Assembly (NCBI GenBank): GCA_020638555.1
Contig: JACKII010000002.1
Span: 1,054,001-1,118,000, forward strand
DNA length: 64,000 nt
Reading direction: 5' to 3'
DNA from: Alphaproteobacteria bacterium
GTDB taxonomy: Bacteria; Pseudomonadota; Alphaproteobacteria; Bin95
The translations under genes were made by a program, and so were the position numbers. The notes beneath the pieces are model-generated. The model was not told where the DNA came from. It saw only the letters and a list, made by a program, of their open reading frames with translations, and ran no database searches. This document shows, piece by piece, positions 25,117 through 34,589 of this stretch (the first letter of the stretch is position 1; every line of letters begins with the position of its first letter).

Positions 25117-26595
25117 CTACCCCCAGGCCTGCAACCCCGCCGCGTTCCGCCCGGCGATGCGGCCGAACGCCAGGCACTCGCCGATATTGCCGGTGCCCTG
25201 GTAGAGGTAGGAGTAGATCGAGCCCAACTCCCCCGCCGAGTACAGCCGCCCGATCGCCTCGCCCGAGGGCCGCACGATCTCCGCCCGCTCGTTCCGGCGC
25301 GGGCCGCCCTGGGTGTTCAGCATGGAGGGGGAGAGTTCCACCGCGTAATACGGCCCCGGCCCGAACGCCTCCAGCATCAGCGTCCGGCCGAACTCCGCAT
25401 CCGCGCCCGCCGCGACGCCGGCATTCCAGCGCGCGACCGAGTCCTCCAGCGCCGCCGCGTCCAGCCCGCAGAGCCCCGCCAAGTCGGCCAGGGTCTCGGC
25501 TTTCATGACCCAGCCCTTCGCCACCTCGGCCGAGTTGTCGGCGCTCCATTCCGGCTGTTCGACGATCTGGGTCCAGCCATGGCTCGGATGCCCGTCGTAG
25601 AGCGGCCCGGCCGCAAAATTGGCCTGGTCGACGATCATGTACATCGGGCAGGGCGTCGCCAGCGGCAGCCAGACCCCGTTCTTCGGCACCTTGCCGTGGC
25701 GGGTCTTGTACTTCTCGTCGCAGAAGCGCCGCCCGTCCGGCCCGACCACGATCATGCCGCCCGGCACGCTCTTGGAATAATGCAGGTTCTGCATCGACAA
25801 AGACGTCGGCACCTCCGGCACTTTCAGCGCCATGCTCGGCCCCGCCACATTGTTCATGTGCCAGAGGTCCGCGCCGACGGAGAGCCCCATGGTCACGCCG
25901 TCGCCGGTGTTGTACGGGCTGCCGGACGTGTAGCAATAGGGCAGGCCCGGCAGGTAGTTGCGGATCATCTCCTGGTTGTTCTCGAAGCCGCCGCAGGTCA
26001 GGATCACCGCCTTGCGCGCCTTCACCGCCAGCCGCGAGCCGTCCGCCCGCTGCGCGAGCACGCCGCGGATCTCGCCGCCGGCCCCGTCCTGGATCAGCTC
26101 CCGGCCCGGCGTCTCGAACTCCACCCGGATCGGCCGCTCGCGCACCAGGCTCTCGAACCGCTTCCAGGTCAGCGAGTAGCCGTATTGCGGCCCGTCGTGG
26201 AATTTGTGGGTCGAGAACGCCCCCGGCAGGTCCGGAAACTCGATGCCGACCGGCTGGTGCTGGTGCTCCTGCGGGTCCGCGCCCAGGCTGGCGAGCCAGT
26301 CATTGTTGCGGCACATCTCGTCCGCCCAGACCAGCACCATGTCCTCCGGCACCGCATAAAGGCCGCAGAGCGCGCGCAGATACTTCGCCGCCTCGACCGG
26401 GTCGGAGGTGTTGAGATAGCCCTGGCCGGCGACCTTGGTGTTGCCGCCGTGCTGGCCCTCCGGCGCCTTCTCCAGGATCAGCACGTCCGCGCCGGCCTCG
26501 TGCGCGGCGACCGAGGCGGCAAAGCCCGCCCCGCCGAAGCCGACCACCACCACGTCGGCTTCCAGATCCCAATGGCTCGGCGGATTGAGGCTCAC
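25117..26595 (-). CDS. FAD-dependent dehydrogenase, fumarate reductase/KstD-like
   Basis: Flavoprotein of 492 aa. The N-terminal dinucleotide-binding motif is VVVGFGGAGFAASVAAHEAG with LILEK for the ribose. Other marks are HGGNTKVAGQGY, the substrate-side GGFENNQEMI, and the C-terminal FAD-closing YSAGELGSIYSYLYQGTGNI with LAFGRIAGRNAA. The family covers fumarate reductase flavoproteins, 3-ketosteroid dehydrogenases and tricarballylate dehydrogenases; the substrate cannot be assigned. It overlaps the upstream D-2-hydroxyacid dehydrogenase by 4 bp, so they are cotranscribed. Confidence 0.87.
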   Translation of the reverse strand: MSLNPPSHWDLEADVVVVGFGGAGFAASVAAHEAGADVLILEKAPEGQHGGNTKVAGQGYLNTSDPVEAAKYLRALCGLYAVPEDMVLVWADEMCRNNDWLASLGADPQEHQHQPVGIEFPDLPGAFSTHKFHDGPQYGYSLTWKRFESLVRERPIRVEFETPGRELIQDGAGGEIRGVLAQRADGSRLAVKARKAVILTCGGFENNQEMIRNYLPGLPYCYTSGSPYNTGDGVTMGLSVGADLWHMNNVAGPSMALKVPEVPTSLSMQNLHYSKSVPGGMIVVGPDGRRFCDEKYKTRHGKVPKNGVWLPLATPCPMYMIVDQANFAAGPLYDGHPSHGWTQIVEQPEWSADNSAEVAKGWVMKAETLADLAGLCGLDAAALEDSVARWNAGVAAGADAEFGRTLMLEAFGPGPYYAVELSPSMLNTQGGPRRNERAEIVRPSGEAIGRLYSAGELGSIYSYLYQGTGNIGECLAFGRIAGRNAAGLQAWG

Positions 26596-27557
26596 GGCAG
26601 CAACTCCGGCACGATCCAGAGGGGAGCCTCGCCGCGCGCGACCCGCTGCACGTTGTCGAAGGCGTTGCGCACCCGCGCGGTCTGGCTCTCGAAGGTCGGC
26701 CCGGCCAGATGCGCCGTCAGCACCACATTGTCGAGCGCGAACAGCGGGTTGTCCTTCGGCGGCGGCTCCTGGTCGAACACGTCCAGCCCCGCTCCCCAGA
26801 TGGTGCCGTCGGAGAGCGCCCGCACCAGTGCCGCCTCGTCCACCACCGGCCCGCGCGCGGTGTTGACCAGCACGGCGGACGGCTTCATCAGCGCCAGTTC
26901 CTCGGCGCCGATCAGATGGCGCGTCGAGTCGTTCAGCGGCGTGTGCAGCGAGACCACGTCGGCCTCGCGCAGCAGTTCGCGCAGCAGCCGGAAGCGCACG
27001 TTCAGCGCGTCCTCCTCGTCCTCACGCAGGCGGGCGATGTCGTAATAGATCACGCGCATGCCAAAGGCCTGGGCCAGCCGCGCCGTCTTCTTGCCGATGG
27101 TCCCCAGGCCGACAATGCCCATGGTGCGGTTGCGCACCTCGTGCACCCTGGGCGTCTGGTTGCCGCGCCAGTTGCCGGCGGACACGCTGCGGTGCTGGTT
27201 CACCAACTGGCGCGAGACCGCCAGCGCCAGCAGCATGGCGTGCTCGGACACGGCCACCGAATTGGCGCCGCCATTGTTGCAGACCGGCACGCCGGCGGCC
27301 CGCGCCGCCTCCAGGTCGGCCTGGTCGTAGCCGGCGGACAGGAGCTGCACCAGCTTCAGCTTCGGCCCGGTCATGAACAATTCCCGGTCCACCAGCATGT
27401 CGACGAAGCCGACCAGGAATTCGGCCCGGGCCATGGCATCGCGGTATTCCGCGCTGCGGGCCGGCACGATTTGCAGGTCGAAGCCGCTGGGCGCCATCTC
27501 GCGCGCAGCGTCGGCGGCGTCCGGGAAGTTGGTGACGAAGACGATCCGGGGGTCCAT
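26592..27557 (-). CDS. D-2-hydroxyacid dehydrogenase family protein
   Basis: NAD(P)-dependent oxidoreductase of 321 aa, interconverting a 2-hydroxy acid and a 2-keto acid. The Rossmann motif is GIVGLGTIGKKTARLA. The catalytic Arg lies in NTARGPVVDEAAL, the Glu in FDQEPPPKDNPL and the His in LTAHLAGPT. It is first of a two-gene operon with the FAD dehydrogenase, suggesting successive oxidations of one substrate (inference). Confidence 0.9.
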   Translation of the reverse strand: MDPRIVFVTNFPDAADAAREMAPSGFDLQIVPARSAEYRDAMARAEFLVGFVDMLVDRELFMTGPKLKLVQLLSAGYDQADLEAARAAGVPVCNNGGANSVAVSEHAMLLALAVSRQLVNQHRSVSAGNWRGNQTPRVHEVRNRTMGIVGLGTIGKKTARLAQAFGMRVIYYDIARLREDEEDALNVRFRLLRELLREADVVSLHTPLNDSTRHLIGAEELALMKPSAVLVNTARGPVVDEAALVRALSDGTIWGAGLDVFDQEPPPKDNPLFALDNVVLTAHLAGPTFESQTARVRNAFDNVQRVARGEAPLWIVPELLP

Positions 27558-27648
27558 CGGTCGATCCGCTTCTATTGGCGTTGGGCGTTGCTTACTGATA
27601 GCGTCCTATCGAACCAGCCCGCAACTCGGAATGCCGGAGGAGCCCGCC

Positions 27649-28491
27649 ATGAACCCGTCCCAGAAGCCCGTTTGCGTCGTCATCGGCGCCACCTCCAAAT
27701 GGCAGTCCGACGGCCGCCAGACCCATCTGATCCACGGCCAGGGGGTCGACGACAGCCATCTGCCCGTGGGCGTGCGCTGGGGCGTCGGCGGGGCGCTGGC
27801 GCAGAAATTCGCGGCCGAAGGCTTCTTCACCGTCGTCACCACCCGCACCGCCTCGAACGCCTCCCGCCTGGAAGAGGCGATCCGCCACCAGGGCAACGAA
27901 TGCATGACGGTGGAACTGGATCTGTCCTCGGAAGACTCGGTCAAATCCGCCTTCGCCCGCATCCGCGACGAGGCCGGCGATCCGGAAGTGCTGGTCTACA
28001 ATGCCGGCTACAATGACGGCCGCGAACTGCCGGACGGCATGGACCTGCTGGAATACATCCCGACCGATCTGTTCGACCGCACCCAGCATGTCGCCTGCCG
28101 CGGTCCGTTCCTGGTCGCGAAGGAGGTGTTGCCGTCCATGCGCCAGCGCGGCCATGGCTCGTTCCTGATTTCGAACAATTCCAGCTCGCTGCGCGGCCGC
28201 AAGCGCGAGACCGGCCAGTCGCTCTACTATCCCCGCGTGATGATGCGCACGCTGGCCGAGGTGCTGACCGAGGAATATTCCGAGCACGGCGTGCACGTCG
28301 CCAATGTGGTCATCGACGGCCTGATCGACTCCCCCGGCACGCGCGCCATGAAGCGGGCGCAGGACAATCCGGATATGGTCATCAACCCCATGGCCATCGC
28401 CGACGCCTTCTTCTACCTGCACACCCAGGACCGTTCGGTCTGGACGCACGAAATGCAACTGACCCCGCACGTGACCAAGCCCAGCCATTGA
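27649..28491 (+). CDS. Divergent short-chain dehydrogenase-like protein
   Basis: SDR-fold protein of 280 aa. The start ATG 27649 follows CGGAGGAG; the frame extends further up. The nucleotide-binding loop is odd: VIGATSKW is followed by about 25 extra residues before WGVGGALAQKFA, splitting the glycine motif. The NAG motif is present as VYNAGYND. The usual Tyr-x-x-x-Lys is not seen: the corresponding stretch reads LYYPRVMMRTLAE with no Lys. It may have lost normal SDR chemistry or use another residue. It is divergent from the D-2-hydroxyacid dehydrogenase operon. Confidence 0.75.
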   Translation: MNPSQKPVCVVIGATSKWQSDGRQTHLIHGQGVDDSHLPVGVRWGVGGALAQKFAAEGFFTVVTTRTASNASRLEEAIRHQGNECMTVELDLSSEDSVKSAFARIRDEAGDPEVLVYNAGYNDGRELPDGMDLLEYIPTDLFDRTQHVACRGPFLVAKEVLPSMRQRGHGSFLISNNSSSLRGRKRETGQSLYYPRVMMRTLAEVLTEEYSEHGVHVANVVIDGLIDSPGTRAMKRAQDNPDMVINPMAIADAFFYLHTQDRSVWTHEMQLTPHVTKPSH

Positions 28492-28530
28492 GGCCGGGCT
28501 GTCCGGAGCGCGAGGGCAGGGGCGGTCGGC

Positions 28531-29445
28531 TCAGATCGGGTCCCAGCCCAGCACCTCGGCGGAGTTCTGCATGCTGGTGAAGGCCGGGCGCATGGCGGGG
28601 ATGGCCTGCTCGTGCACCGCCATCGGCGTCCAGCCCTCGGCGCGATGGACCGAGCGCACGATCCGGCTCTGGTTGTAGAGATAGATCTCGTTCAGGCGGC
28701 AGCCGAAGATCTGGCCGGTGATGTCGCGGGCCAGGTCGGACATCAGATAGACCGTCAGCGCCGCGATCTTGGCCGGCTGCATCTGCTGCTGGCGGGCGAC
28801 GCGTTGCCGTTCCTCCGGCGTGCGCGCGACCATGGTGGAGGCCATGCGGCTCCAGGCATGCGGCGCCATGCAGTTGGAGCGCACGCCAAAGCGCTGCATG
28901 TCCATGGCGATGCCGCGCGAGAGGCCGGCAATGCCCATCTTCGCCGCCGCATAGTTCGCCATGCCGTGATAGCCGATCAGGCCGGCGGTCGACGTGGTGT
29001 GCACATAGGCGCCGCTTTCCTGCGCGCGGAAATGGTCGGCGGCGGCGCGGGAGACGTTGAACGTGCCTTTCAGGTGCACGGCGACGACCAGGTCGAAGTC
29101 TTCCTCCGTCATCTTGTGAAAGAAGCCGTCGCGGGCGATGCCGGCGATGTTGGCGACGCCGTCGATGCGCCCGAACGCGTCGACCGCCTGGGCCACCATG
29201 GCCCTGGCGTCGGCGAACGAGGAGACGTCGCCGCCATTGGCCGCGGCCCGGCCGCCGTCCTCGCGGATTTGCCGGGCGACGGCCTCGGCGGCGGCGCTGT
29301 CGCGGCCCTCGCCGGCGGTGGAGGCGCCCAGGTCGTTGACCAGGACGGCCGCGCCCTCGCGGGCGGCGAGCAGGGCGATGTCCTTGCCGATGCCGTGACC
29401 GGCGCCGGTGACGAGGACGGTCTTGCCGTCGAGAATACCGGGCAT
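28531..29445 (-). CDS. SDR oxidoreductase, 3-hydroxyacyl-CoA dehydrogenase-like
   Basis: SDR of 304 aa resembling the dehydrogenase part of peroxisomal multifunctional enzyme 2. It has VTGAGHGIGKDIALLAAREG, NDLGASTAGEG, NIAGIARDG, and the catalytic YAAAK in GMANYAAAKMGIAG with Ser in HTTSTAG. The start ATG 29445 has GGAGG upstream; the frame runs 31 codons further. It probably oxidises a 3-hydroxyacyl-CoA and is divergent from the acyl-CoA synthetase at 29577, which fits a shared acyl-CoA pathway. Confidence 0.87.
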   Translation of the reverse strand: MPGILDGKTVLVTGAGHGIGKDIALLAAREGAAVLVNDLGASTAGEGRDSAAAEAVARQIREDGGRAAANGGDVSSFADARAMVAQAVDAFGRIDGVANIAGIARDGFFHKMTEEDFDLVVAVHLKGTFNVSRAAADHFRAQESGAYVHTTSTAGLIGYHGMANYAAAKMGIAGLSRGIAMDMQRFGVRSNCMAPHAWSRMASTMVARTPEERQRVARQQQMQPAKIAALTVYLMSDLARDITGQIFGCRLNEIYLYNQSRIVRSVHRAEGWTPMAVHEQAIPAMRPAFTSMQNSAEVLGWDPI

Positions 29446-29576
29446 GGGCGAACCTCCGAGAATATTGCTTTGGGAGATGCTATCGTGCGGGATCGGGGCT
29501 GCCAAATGCGATTGAATTCGAGGGGGCGCTTCGTTCACACTGACTTAGGGACGGAGAACACGAAAGGGGAGTTCCG

Positions 29577-31520
29577 TTGACCGAGCCTGAGGCGATCTGG
29601 CAACCGACGCCCGACGTCGTTGCCGAGGCGAACCTGACCCGGTTCATCCGGGCTTGCGGCCAGCCGGACTATCGAAGCCTGCTCGACTGGTCGGTGGCCG
29701 AGCCGGAGGCCTTCTATCGCGCCCTGCTGGATCACATCGGCTACCGCTTCTTCAAGCCCTTCTCCCGCGCCTACGACATCGGCCAGGGGCCGGAATGGCC
29801 GCGCTGGTGCGTGGATGGCGAGACCAACATCGCCCTCAACTGCCTCGACAAATGGCAGGGCACGGCGACCTGGGAGAAGCCGGCGCTGGAATGGATCGGC
29901 GAGGACGGCAGCGAGCTTACCTGGACCTATGCCGACCTGGACGTGGAAGTGAGGCGGCTGGCGGCGGGCCTCCGGCGCCTCGGCATCGGGCCGGGGGACG
30001 TGGTGGCGATCTACCTGCCGAACCTGCCGGAGGCCGCCGTCGCCCTGCTGGCCGTGCCCAAGATCGGCGGCATCGTGCTGCCACTGTTTTCCGGCTTCGG
30101 CGAGGACGCGGTCGCCGCCCGTCTGATCGATGCGGAGGCCAAGGCCATCATCACCGTCGACGGTTCCTACCGCCGGGGCCGCGTGGTGGCGGCCAAGCCC
30201 GTGGTGGACGCCATCCGCCCGCGTGTGCCGAGCCTCGAACACGTCATCGTCTGCCACCGCGTCGCGGTCGAAAGCGCGTGGACCGACGGTGTCGACCACC
30301 GCTGGGCCGACGTCACCGCTTCCCAGTCCGGCGACGACGACAGCACCGCCTCCGTCGCCGCGGACTCGCCCTATCTGCTGATCTACACCTCCGGCACCAC
30401 CGGCAAGCCCAAGGGCGTGGTGCACACCCATTGCAGCTTCCCGCCGAAACTGGTGCTGGACCTCGGCATCTGCATGGACTTCAAGCCCGCGGACCGCATT
30501 CTCTGGATGTCGGACATGGGCTGGCTGGTCGGGCCGCTGCTGGTCTATGGCGCGACACTGATGGGCGGCACCATCATCCTGCCGGAAGGCACGCCCGACT
30601 ATCCGGTGGCGGACCGGCTCTGGCGCATCGCGGCGGAAAAGCGGGTGTCCTATCTGGGCGTGGCGCCGACAATGGCGCGCAGCTTCATGGCCGACCCCGG
30701 CTTCGATGCCTCCCGCTACGACCTCTCGGCCCTGCGGATCTTCGTCTCGACCGGCGAGGCGTGGACGCCCGAAGCCTGGCGCTGGCTGTTCGAGACCATT
30801 GGCGGCGGCCGTCTGCCCATCGTCAACTTCTCCGGCGGCACCGAGATGTGCGGCATTCTGAGTTCGGTCGTGACCGAGCCGATCAAGGCCTGCTCCTTCA
30901 CCGCGCCCGTGCCCGGCACCGCCGCCGCCGTGTTCGACGAGGCGGGGCGGGAGGCCGGCCCCGGCGAGGTCGGCGAACTGGTGATGCGGCGCGCGCCCAT
31001 CGGCCTGACCCAGGGGCTGTGGCGCGACCGGGAGCGCTATCTCGACGGCTATTGGTCGACCTGGCCGGGCGTCTGGCATCACGGCGACTTCGCCCGGCGC
31101 GACGCGGACGGCTTCTACTATATTCTGGGCCGCTCCGACGACACGCTGAAAATCGCCGGCAAGCGCACCGGCCCCTCGGAAATCGAGGCGTTGCTGCTGG
31201 AAACCCATCTGGTCAGGGAGGCCGCGGCCATCGGCGTGCCGGACCCGATCAAGGGCACGGCCATCGTCTGCGCCTGCGTCCTGCGCGAGGGCGTCAATGA
31301 TCGCGCCGCCGCCGAGGCGCTGGTGGCGGCGGTGGTGAAGGGCCTGGGGACGCCGTTCCGGCCCAAGGACGTGCTGTTCTGCCCGGACCTGCCCAAGACC
31401 CGCAACATGAAGATCATGCGCCGGGTCATCCGTGCCGCCTATCTGGGCCTCGACCCCGGCGACCTCAGCTCGCTGGTCAATCCCGAGGCGATTGAAAGCA
31501 TTAAAAGAAAAACGGCCTGA
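29577..31520 (+). CDS. AMP-dependent acyl-CoA synthetase (acetyl-CoA synthetase-like)
   Basis: ANL-superfamily enzyme of 647 aa that activates a carboxylic acid as acyl-AMP then acyl-CoA. The start is TTG 29577 with GGGGAG before it. Motifs: LIYTSGTTGKPKGVVHTH (P-loop), NFSGGTEMCG, GVWHHGDFARRD, DTLKIAGKRTGPSEIEALL and the C-terminal KTRNMKIMRRVIR with the catalytic Lys. Length and N-terminal region are of the acetyl/propionyl-CoA synthetase group. Substrate uncertain. The VOC gene follows 46 bp later. Confidence 0.9.
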   Translation: MTEPEAIWQPTPDVVAEANLTRFIRACGQPDYRSLLDWSVAEPEAFYRALLDHIGYRFFKPFSRAYDIGQGPEWPRWCVDGETNIALNCLDKWQGTATWEKPALEWIGEDGSELTWTYADLDVEVRRLAAGLRRLGIGPGDVVAIYLPNLPEAAVALLAVPKIGGIVLPLFSGFGEDAVAARLIDAEAKAIITVDGSYRRGRVVAAKPVVDAIRPRVPSLEHVIVCHRVAVESAWTDGVDHRWADVTASQSGDDDSTASVAADSPYLLIYTSGTTGKPKGVVHTHCSFPPKLVLDLGICMDFKPADRILWMSDMGWLVGPLLVYGATLMGGTIILPEGTPDYPVADRLWRIAAEKRVSYLGVAPTMARSFMADPGFDASRYDLSALRIFVSTGEAWTPEAWRWLFETIGGGRLPIVNFSGGTEMCGILSSVVTEPIKACSFTAPVPGTAAAVFDEAGREAGPGEVGELVMRRAPIGLTQGLWRDRERYLDGYWSTWPGVWHHGDFARRDADGFYYILGRSDDTLKIAGKRTGPSEIEALLLETHLVREAAAIGVPDPIKGTAIVCACVLREGVNDRAAAEALVAAVVKGLGTPFRPKDVLFCPDLPKTRNMKIMRRVIRAAYLGLDPGDLSSLVNPEAIESIKRKTA

Positions 31521-31566
31521 CCTCGTGTCGAGAGCCGGCGTTCCCAAACCGGAAGGAAACCCGCCC

Positions 31567-32097
31567 ATGTCCCGCCTGTTCGGCCATCTCACCCAGATCG
31601 GCATTGTCGTCCGCGATATCGAGGCCGCAATGCGCCACTGGTCCGGCGTGTGCGGCGTCGGCCCGTGGTTCTATGCCGAGCGCCTGCCGGTCACCAGTTT
31701 CCGCTATCGCGGCGAGCGGTACGACGACATTCACATTTCGGTGGCGCTCGCTAATTCCGGCGACACCCAGCTGGAACTGATCCAGCAGCGCTGCGAGACG
31801 CCCAGCATGTACCGCGACTTCCTCGCCAAGGGGTATGAAGGCATGCAGCACTGGTCCAGCTGGCCCGAGGATTATGACGCGAAGCTGAAGGCGGCGCTGG
31901 CCAGCGGCTACGAAATCGGCCAGGAGGGCGACAGTGCCCGCGGCCGCTTCGTCTATCTCTGGAACGAGGGCCATCCCGGCACGGTGATCGAGATGGCCCA
32001 CATGACGCCCGAACGCCGGCGCATTTTCGACGCCATCCGCGCCGCCGCGGTCGGCTGGGACGGCGGCCAGCCGATCCGGCGCACCTGGCCGGGTTGA
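31567..32097 (+). CDS. VOC family protein
   Basis: Glyoxalase-fold protein of 176 aa: FGHLTQIGIVVRDIEAAMRH (first ligand region), DTQLELIQQ and a C-terminal GTVIEMAHMT strand. ATG 31567 follows GGAAGG. Related proteins include methylmalonyl-CoA epimerase-like members, which would fit the acyl-CoA synthetase upstream, but the sequence does not decide. Its stop codon lies inside a 15-bp tandem repeat. Confidence 0.8.
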   Translation: MSRLFGHLTQIGIVVRDIEAAMRHWSGVCGVGPWFYAERLPVTSFRYRGERYDDIHISVALANSGDTQLELIQQRCETPSMYRDFLAKGYEGMQHWSSWPEDYDAKLKAALASGYEIGQEGDSARGRFVYLWNEGHPGTVIEMAHMTPERRRIFDAIRAAAVGWDGGQPIRRTWPG

Positions 32098-32131
32098 GCA
32101 GGGCCGGGTTGAGCAGGGCCGGGTTGAGCAG
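32087..32131. repeat. 15-bp tandem repeat, three perfect units across a stop codon
   Basis: Unit ggccgggttgagcag at 32087-32101, 32102-32116 and 32117-32131. The first unit contains the TGA that ends the VOC gene, so the repeat extends the 3' untranslated part; it does not lengthen the protein. Confidence 0.92.
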
Positions 32132-32140
32132 GGAAGGCGG

Positions 32141-33031
32141 CTACCCCTTTGCCGGCAGATATTGCCGGAACCACGCCACCGTCTCGTCCATCACCTGGCT
32201 GAAGGCCGGCTCCACATAGACCTCGTAGTGGCCGAAGCCGTTCAGGGTCACGAGCTTTTTCGGCTCGCCGGCCTTCTCGTAGAGGGCATGGGATTCCTCC
32301 GGCGGCACCAGCCGGTCGTCGTCGGTGGTGATGAACAGGATCGGGCGCGGCGCGATCTTGTCCACCACCCATTCCGGATGGAATTGCAGCGTCTCGTCGA
32401 TATAGTCGAGCGGCAGGGTGTTGATGGCGTTCGGATTGTTCTTCCGCGCCGCTTCGGCCAGGGCCGCCGATTGTCGGTCCGGCAGTAGGATTTCGCTCCG
32501 CTCCGCCCATTCGGACTCGCCGTCCAGCACCCGCTTCTCACGGTCGCCTTTCGAGCGCGCCAGCAGGTCGACCCACTCGTCGGGATGGCGCACGCTCCGC
32601 ATCCAGCGCGCACCGTGGGCGACGCCGACGCAGGAGACGATGCACTTCACCCGCTGGTCGACAGCGCCGACCCAGGTGACCGTGGCGCCGCCATAGCTGG
32701 TGCCATAGATGCCGATGCGCTCCTCGTCGACGCTGTCCTGCAGGCCCAGATAGGTGATGGCGGCCTGCACGTCGGCAACGCGGCTGTAGGGCGCCAGCCT
32801 TGAGCGCTGCCCCTCGCTCTCGCCCCAGCCCTTGTAGTCGAAGGTGAGGACGACATAGCCGGCCTCGTTCAGCACCCGCGCATTGTCGGGCAGGTAGAGG
32901 TCCTTGACGCCGGTATAGCCGTGGCAGAGCACGATGCCGGCGCGGTGCTCGCCGGGCCGAAGCCCATCCGGGAGATAGAGGTCGCCGGAGAGCTTGTGGC
33001 CCTCGCTATAGAAGTGGATCGGGGTCGGCAT
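32141..33031 (-). CDS. Alpha/beta hydrolase, dienelactone hydrolase/acetyl-xylan-esterase-like
   Basis: Alpha/beta hydrolase of 296 aa: GIVLCHGYTGVKDLYLPD (oxyanion region), LTFDYKGWGESEG, the nucleophile elbow IGIYGTSYGGATV, ITTDDDRLVPPEES (acid) and GFGHYEVYVEP (His). It may cleave a short ester or peptide; no partner gene decides. It converges on the VOC gene and is divergent from the histidine kinase. Confidence 0.86.
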   Translation of the reverse strand: MPTPIHFYSEGHKLSGDLYLPDGLRPGEHRAGIVLCHGYTGVKDLYLPDNARVLNEAGYVVLTFDYKGWGESEGQRSRLAPYSRVADVQAAITYLGLQDSVDEERIGIYGTSYGGATVTWVGAVDQRVKCIVSCVGVAHGARWMRSVRHPDEWVDLLARSKGDREKRVLDGESEWAERSEILLPDRQSAALAEAARKNNPNAINTLPLDYIDETLQFHPEWVVDKIAPRPILFITTDDDRLVPPEESHALYEKAGEPKKLVTLNGFGHYEVYVEPAFSQVMDETVAWFRQYLPAKG

Positions 33032-33258
33032 GGGCGGGTTCCTCGGTGTGAGTGTGTTGCCGGCAGGCTATCAAACTCCCCGCGGCCGCGCCAAGCGCGT
33101 GGCCTTGCCACGGCCCCGGGGTACCGGACGCAACATGCATCGGGCGTAGGCATTTCGCATACTACCGTATTAAACCGGTCGCCAAATTCCGGAATCATCG
33201 GTATGGTTAACATCAAATACGAAATATTCTCGCCAGGCTCAGAAACGAAGCAACACTC

Positions 33259-34479
33259 TTGCAAGATCCTTCTCTCAAGGCCATCGGTCTCGCAAACAAT
33301 TCCTCGGAACCCGCCATGGACGCGGTCGTCCGCCTGGCCGCCCAATGGCTGCGCGCAGACGTGACCATGCTCACTTTCTTCGATACCGCCGCCGATCGGG
33401 TCTATTTCAAGGCGCAACAGGGCTTGGCCGAACCTTGGGCCAGCAATGGTCAAATGCGGCTGGCCGCCTCGGTATGCGAGCCGCAGTCGCGCAGCCAAAC
33501 GCCAATCGTCGTTCCGGATACGAGCCGCCACCCGGTGCTCGCGAACGCCGGTATCGCGCGGACAATGGGCATTCACGCGTATTTGGGCGTGCCGGTGTTC
33601 GGCCTGGCCGACGAGCCGGTTGGCGCGCTTTGCCTGCTCTCGGCCCATCCCAGAGGCTGGGATACGCAGGAGATTGCCAGTCTGAAGGATCTGGCCCTCA
33701 TCATTTCCGAGCAAGTGCGGGCACGAATGGAGGCCCACCGGCAAATGTCCGAGCCTGCGGCCCTGGCCGGAGCGCAGGCGATCCCGGATCAGATGGTCGA
33801 CCTCGCCCACGAGTTGCGCACCCCACTCAACGCGCTGCTGGGCGCGGCGGAGGCCTTGGTGTCGTTCGATGCGAAGGATATCCGGCAGGACATGGTGGGG
33901 TTGATGTCACGGGCGGGGCATCAATTGCATGCCTTTGCCGACGACGTCACCGCTTTGGCCTTGGTCGAAGCCGGGACCCTGGTCCTGGCGGACGAGCCGT
34001 TCCGCCCCGATACCCTGGTGCGCGAAACCGTTGCGCTGGTCGAACTGGCCGGCGTGCCGGGTTCGGACGGCGTGCAAATCGTCGGGTCTGTGGGGGCGGC
34101 GCAAACGGTCGCCGGCGATCCGCGGCGGGTCTGCCAGGTGGTCGCCAATCTCGTGGCGAATGCGCTGGAGCATGCGGGCAGCGCGCCGGTCACCATCGGC
34201 ATCGATGTTGCGGACGGGGAGGACGCAACCCGCCGGCGGCTGACGATCACCGTGGCCGATTCGGGACCGGGCGTTCCCGACGGGGAAAAGGCGACGATTT
34301 TCGAGCGCTTTTATCGGTCCGCGGCATCGGCCCGGTCGCGGCGAACCGGGTCCGGGTTGGGGCTTTCCATCGCCCGCACGCTGTGTCGCCGACACGGCGG
34401 CGATCTGCGCGTTGGCGATACGCCCGGCGGCGGCGCAACCTTCGTTGCCACATTTGCCGTGACGGTGCCGGAGGCGTAG
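33259..34479 (+). CDS. Soluble GAF-domain sensor histidine kinase
   Basis: Cytoplasmic kinase of 406 aa with no membrane segment. The GAF sensor domain covers about 15-150 (DVTMLTFFDTAADRVYF, HAYLGVPVFGLADEPVG). HisKA has phospho-acceptor His184 in DLAHELRTPLN. HATPase_c has the N-box NLVANALEHAG, VADSGPGVPDG, IFERFYRS and GSGLGLSIA. TTG 33259 is taken as start because the PSLKAIGL segment before the GAF domain is typical; ATG 33316 is the alternative. No response regulator adjoins it, so it is an orphan kinase. nrdA follows 110 bp downstream. Confidence 0.85.
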   Translation: MQDPSLKAIGLANNSSEPAMDAVVRLAAQWLRADVTMLTFFDTAADRVYFKAQQGLAEPWASNGQMRLAASVCEPQSRSQTPIVVPDTSRHPVLANAGIARTMGIHAYLGVPVFGLADEPVGALCLLSAHPRGWDTQEIASLKDLALIISEQVRARMEAHRQMSEPAALAGAQAIPDQMVDLAHELRTPLNALLGAAEALVSFDAKDIRQDMVGLMSRAGHQLHAFADDVTALALVEAGTLVLADEPFRPDTLVRETVALVELAGVPGSDGVQIVGSVGAAQTVAGDPRRVCQVVANLVANALEHAGSAPVTIGIDVADGEDATRRRLTITVADSGPGVPDGEKATIFERFYRSAASARSRRTGSGLGLSIARTLCRRHGGDLRVGDTPGGGATFVATFAVTVPEA

Positions 34480-34589
34480 ATTGCCGGCTTCGCGACGCAG
34501 GCTCCCGCCGGATACCGCTTGCGTCCCTGTCTCGTTCCACCTATGTTCAAAGGCCGCCTTCTTTCAGCGAGCCCGTCGAGCACCGTTCC

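Noticed and set aside
29535..31604. 689-codon minus-strand frame opposite the acyl-CoA synthetase
   Set aside because: Antisense; the translation resembles no protein.
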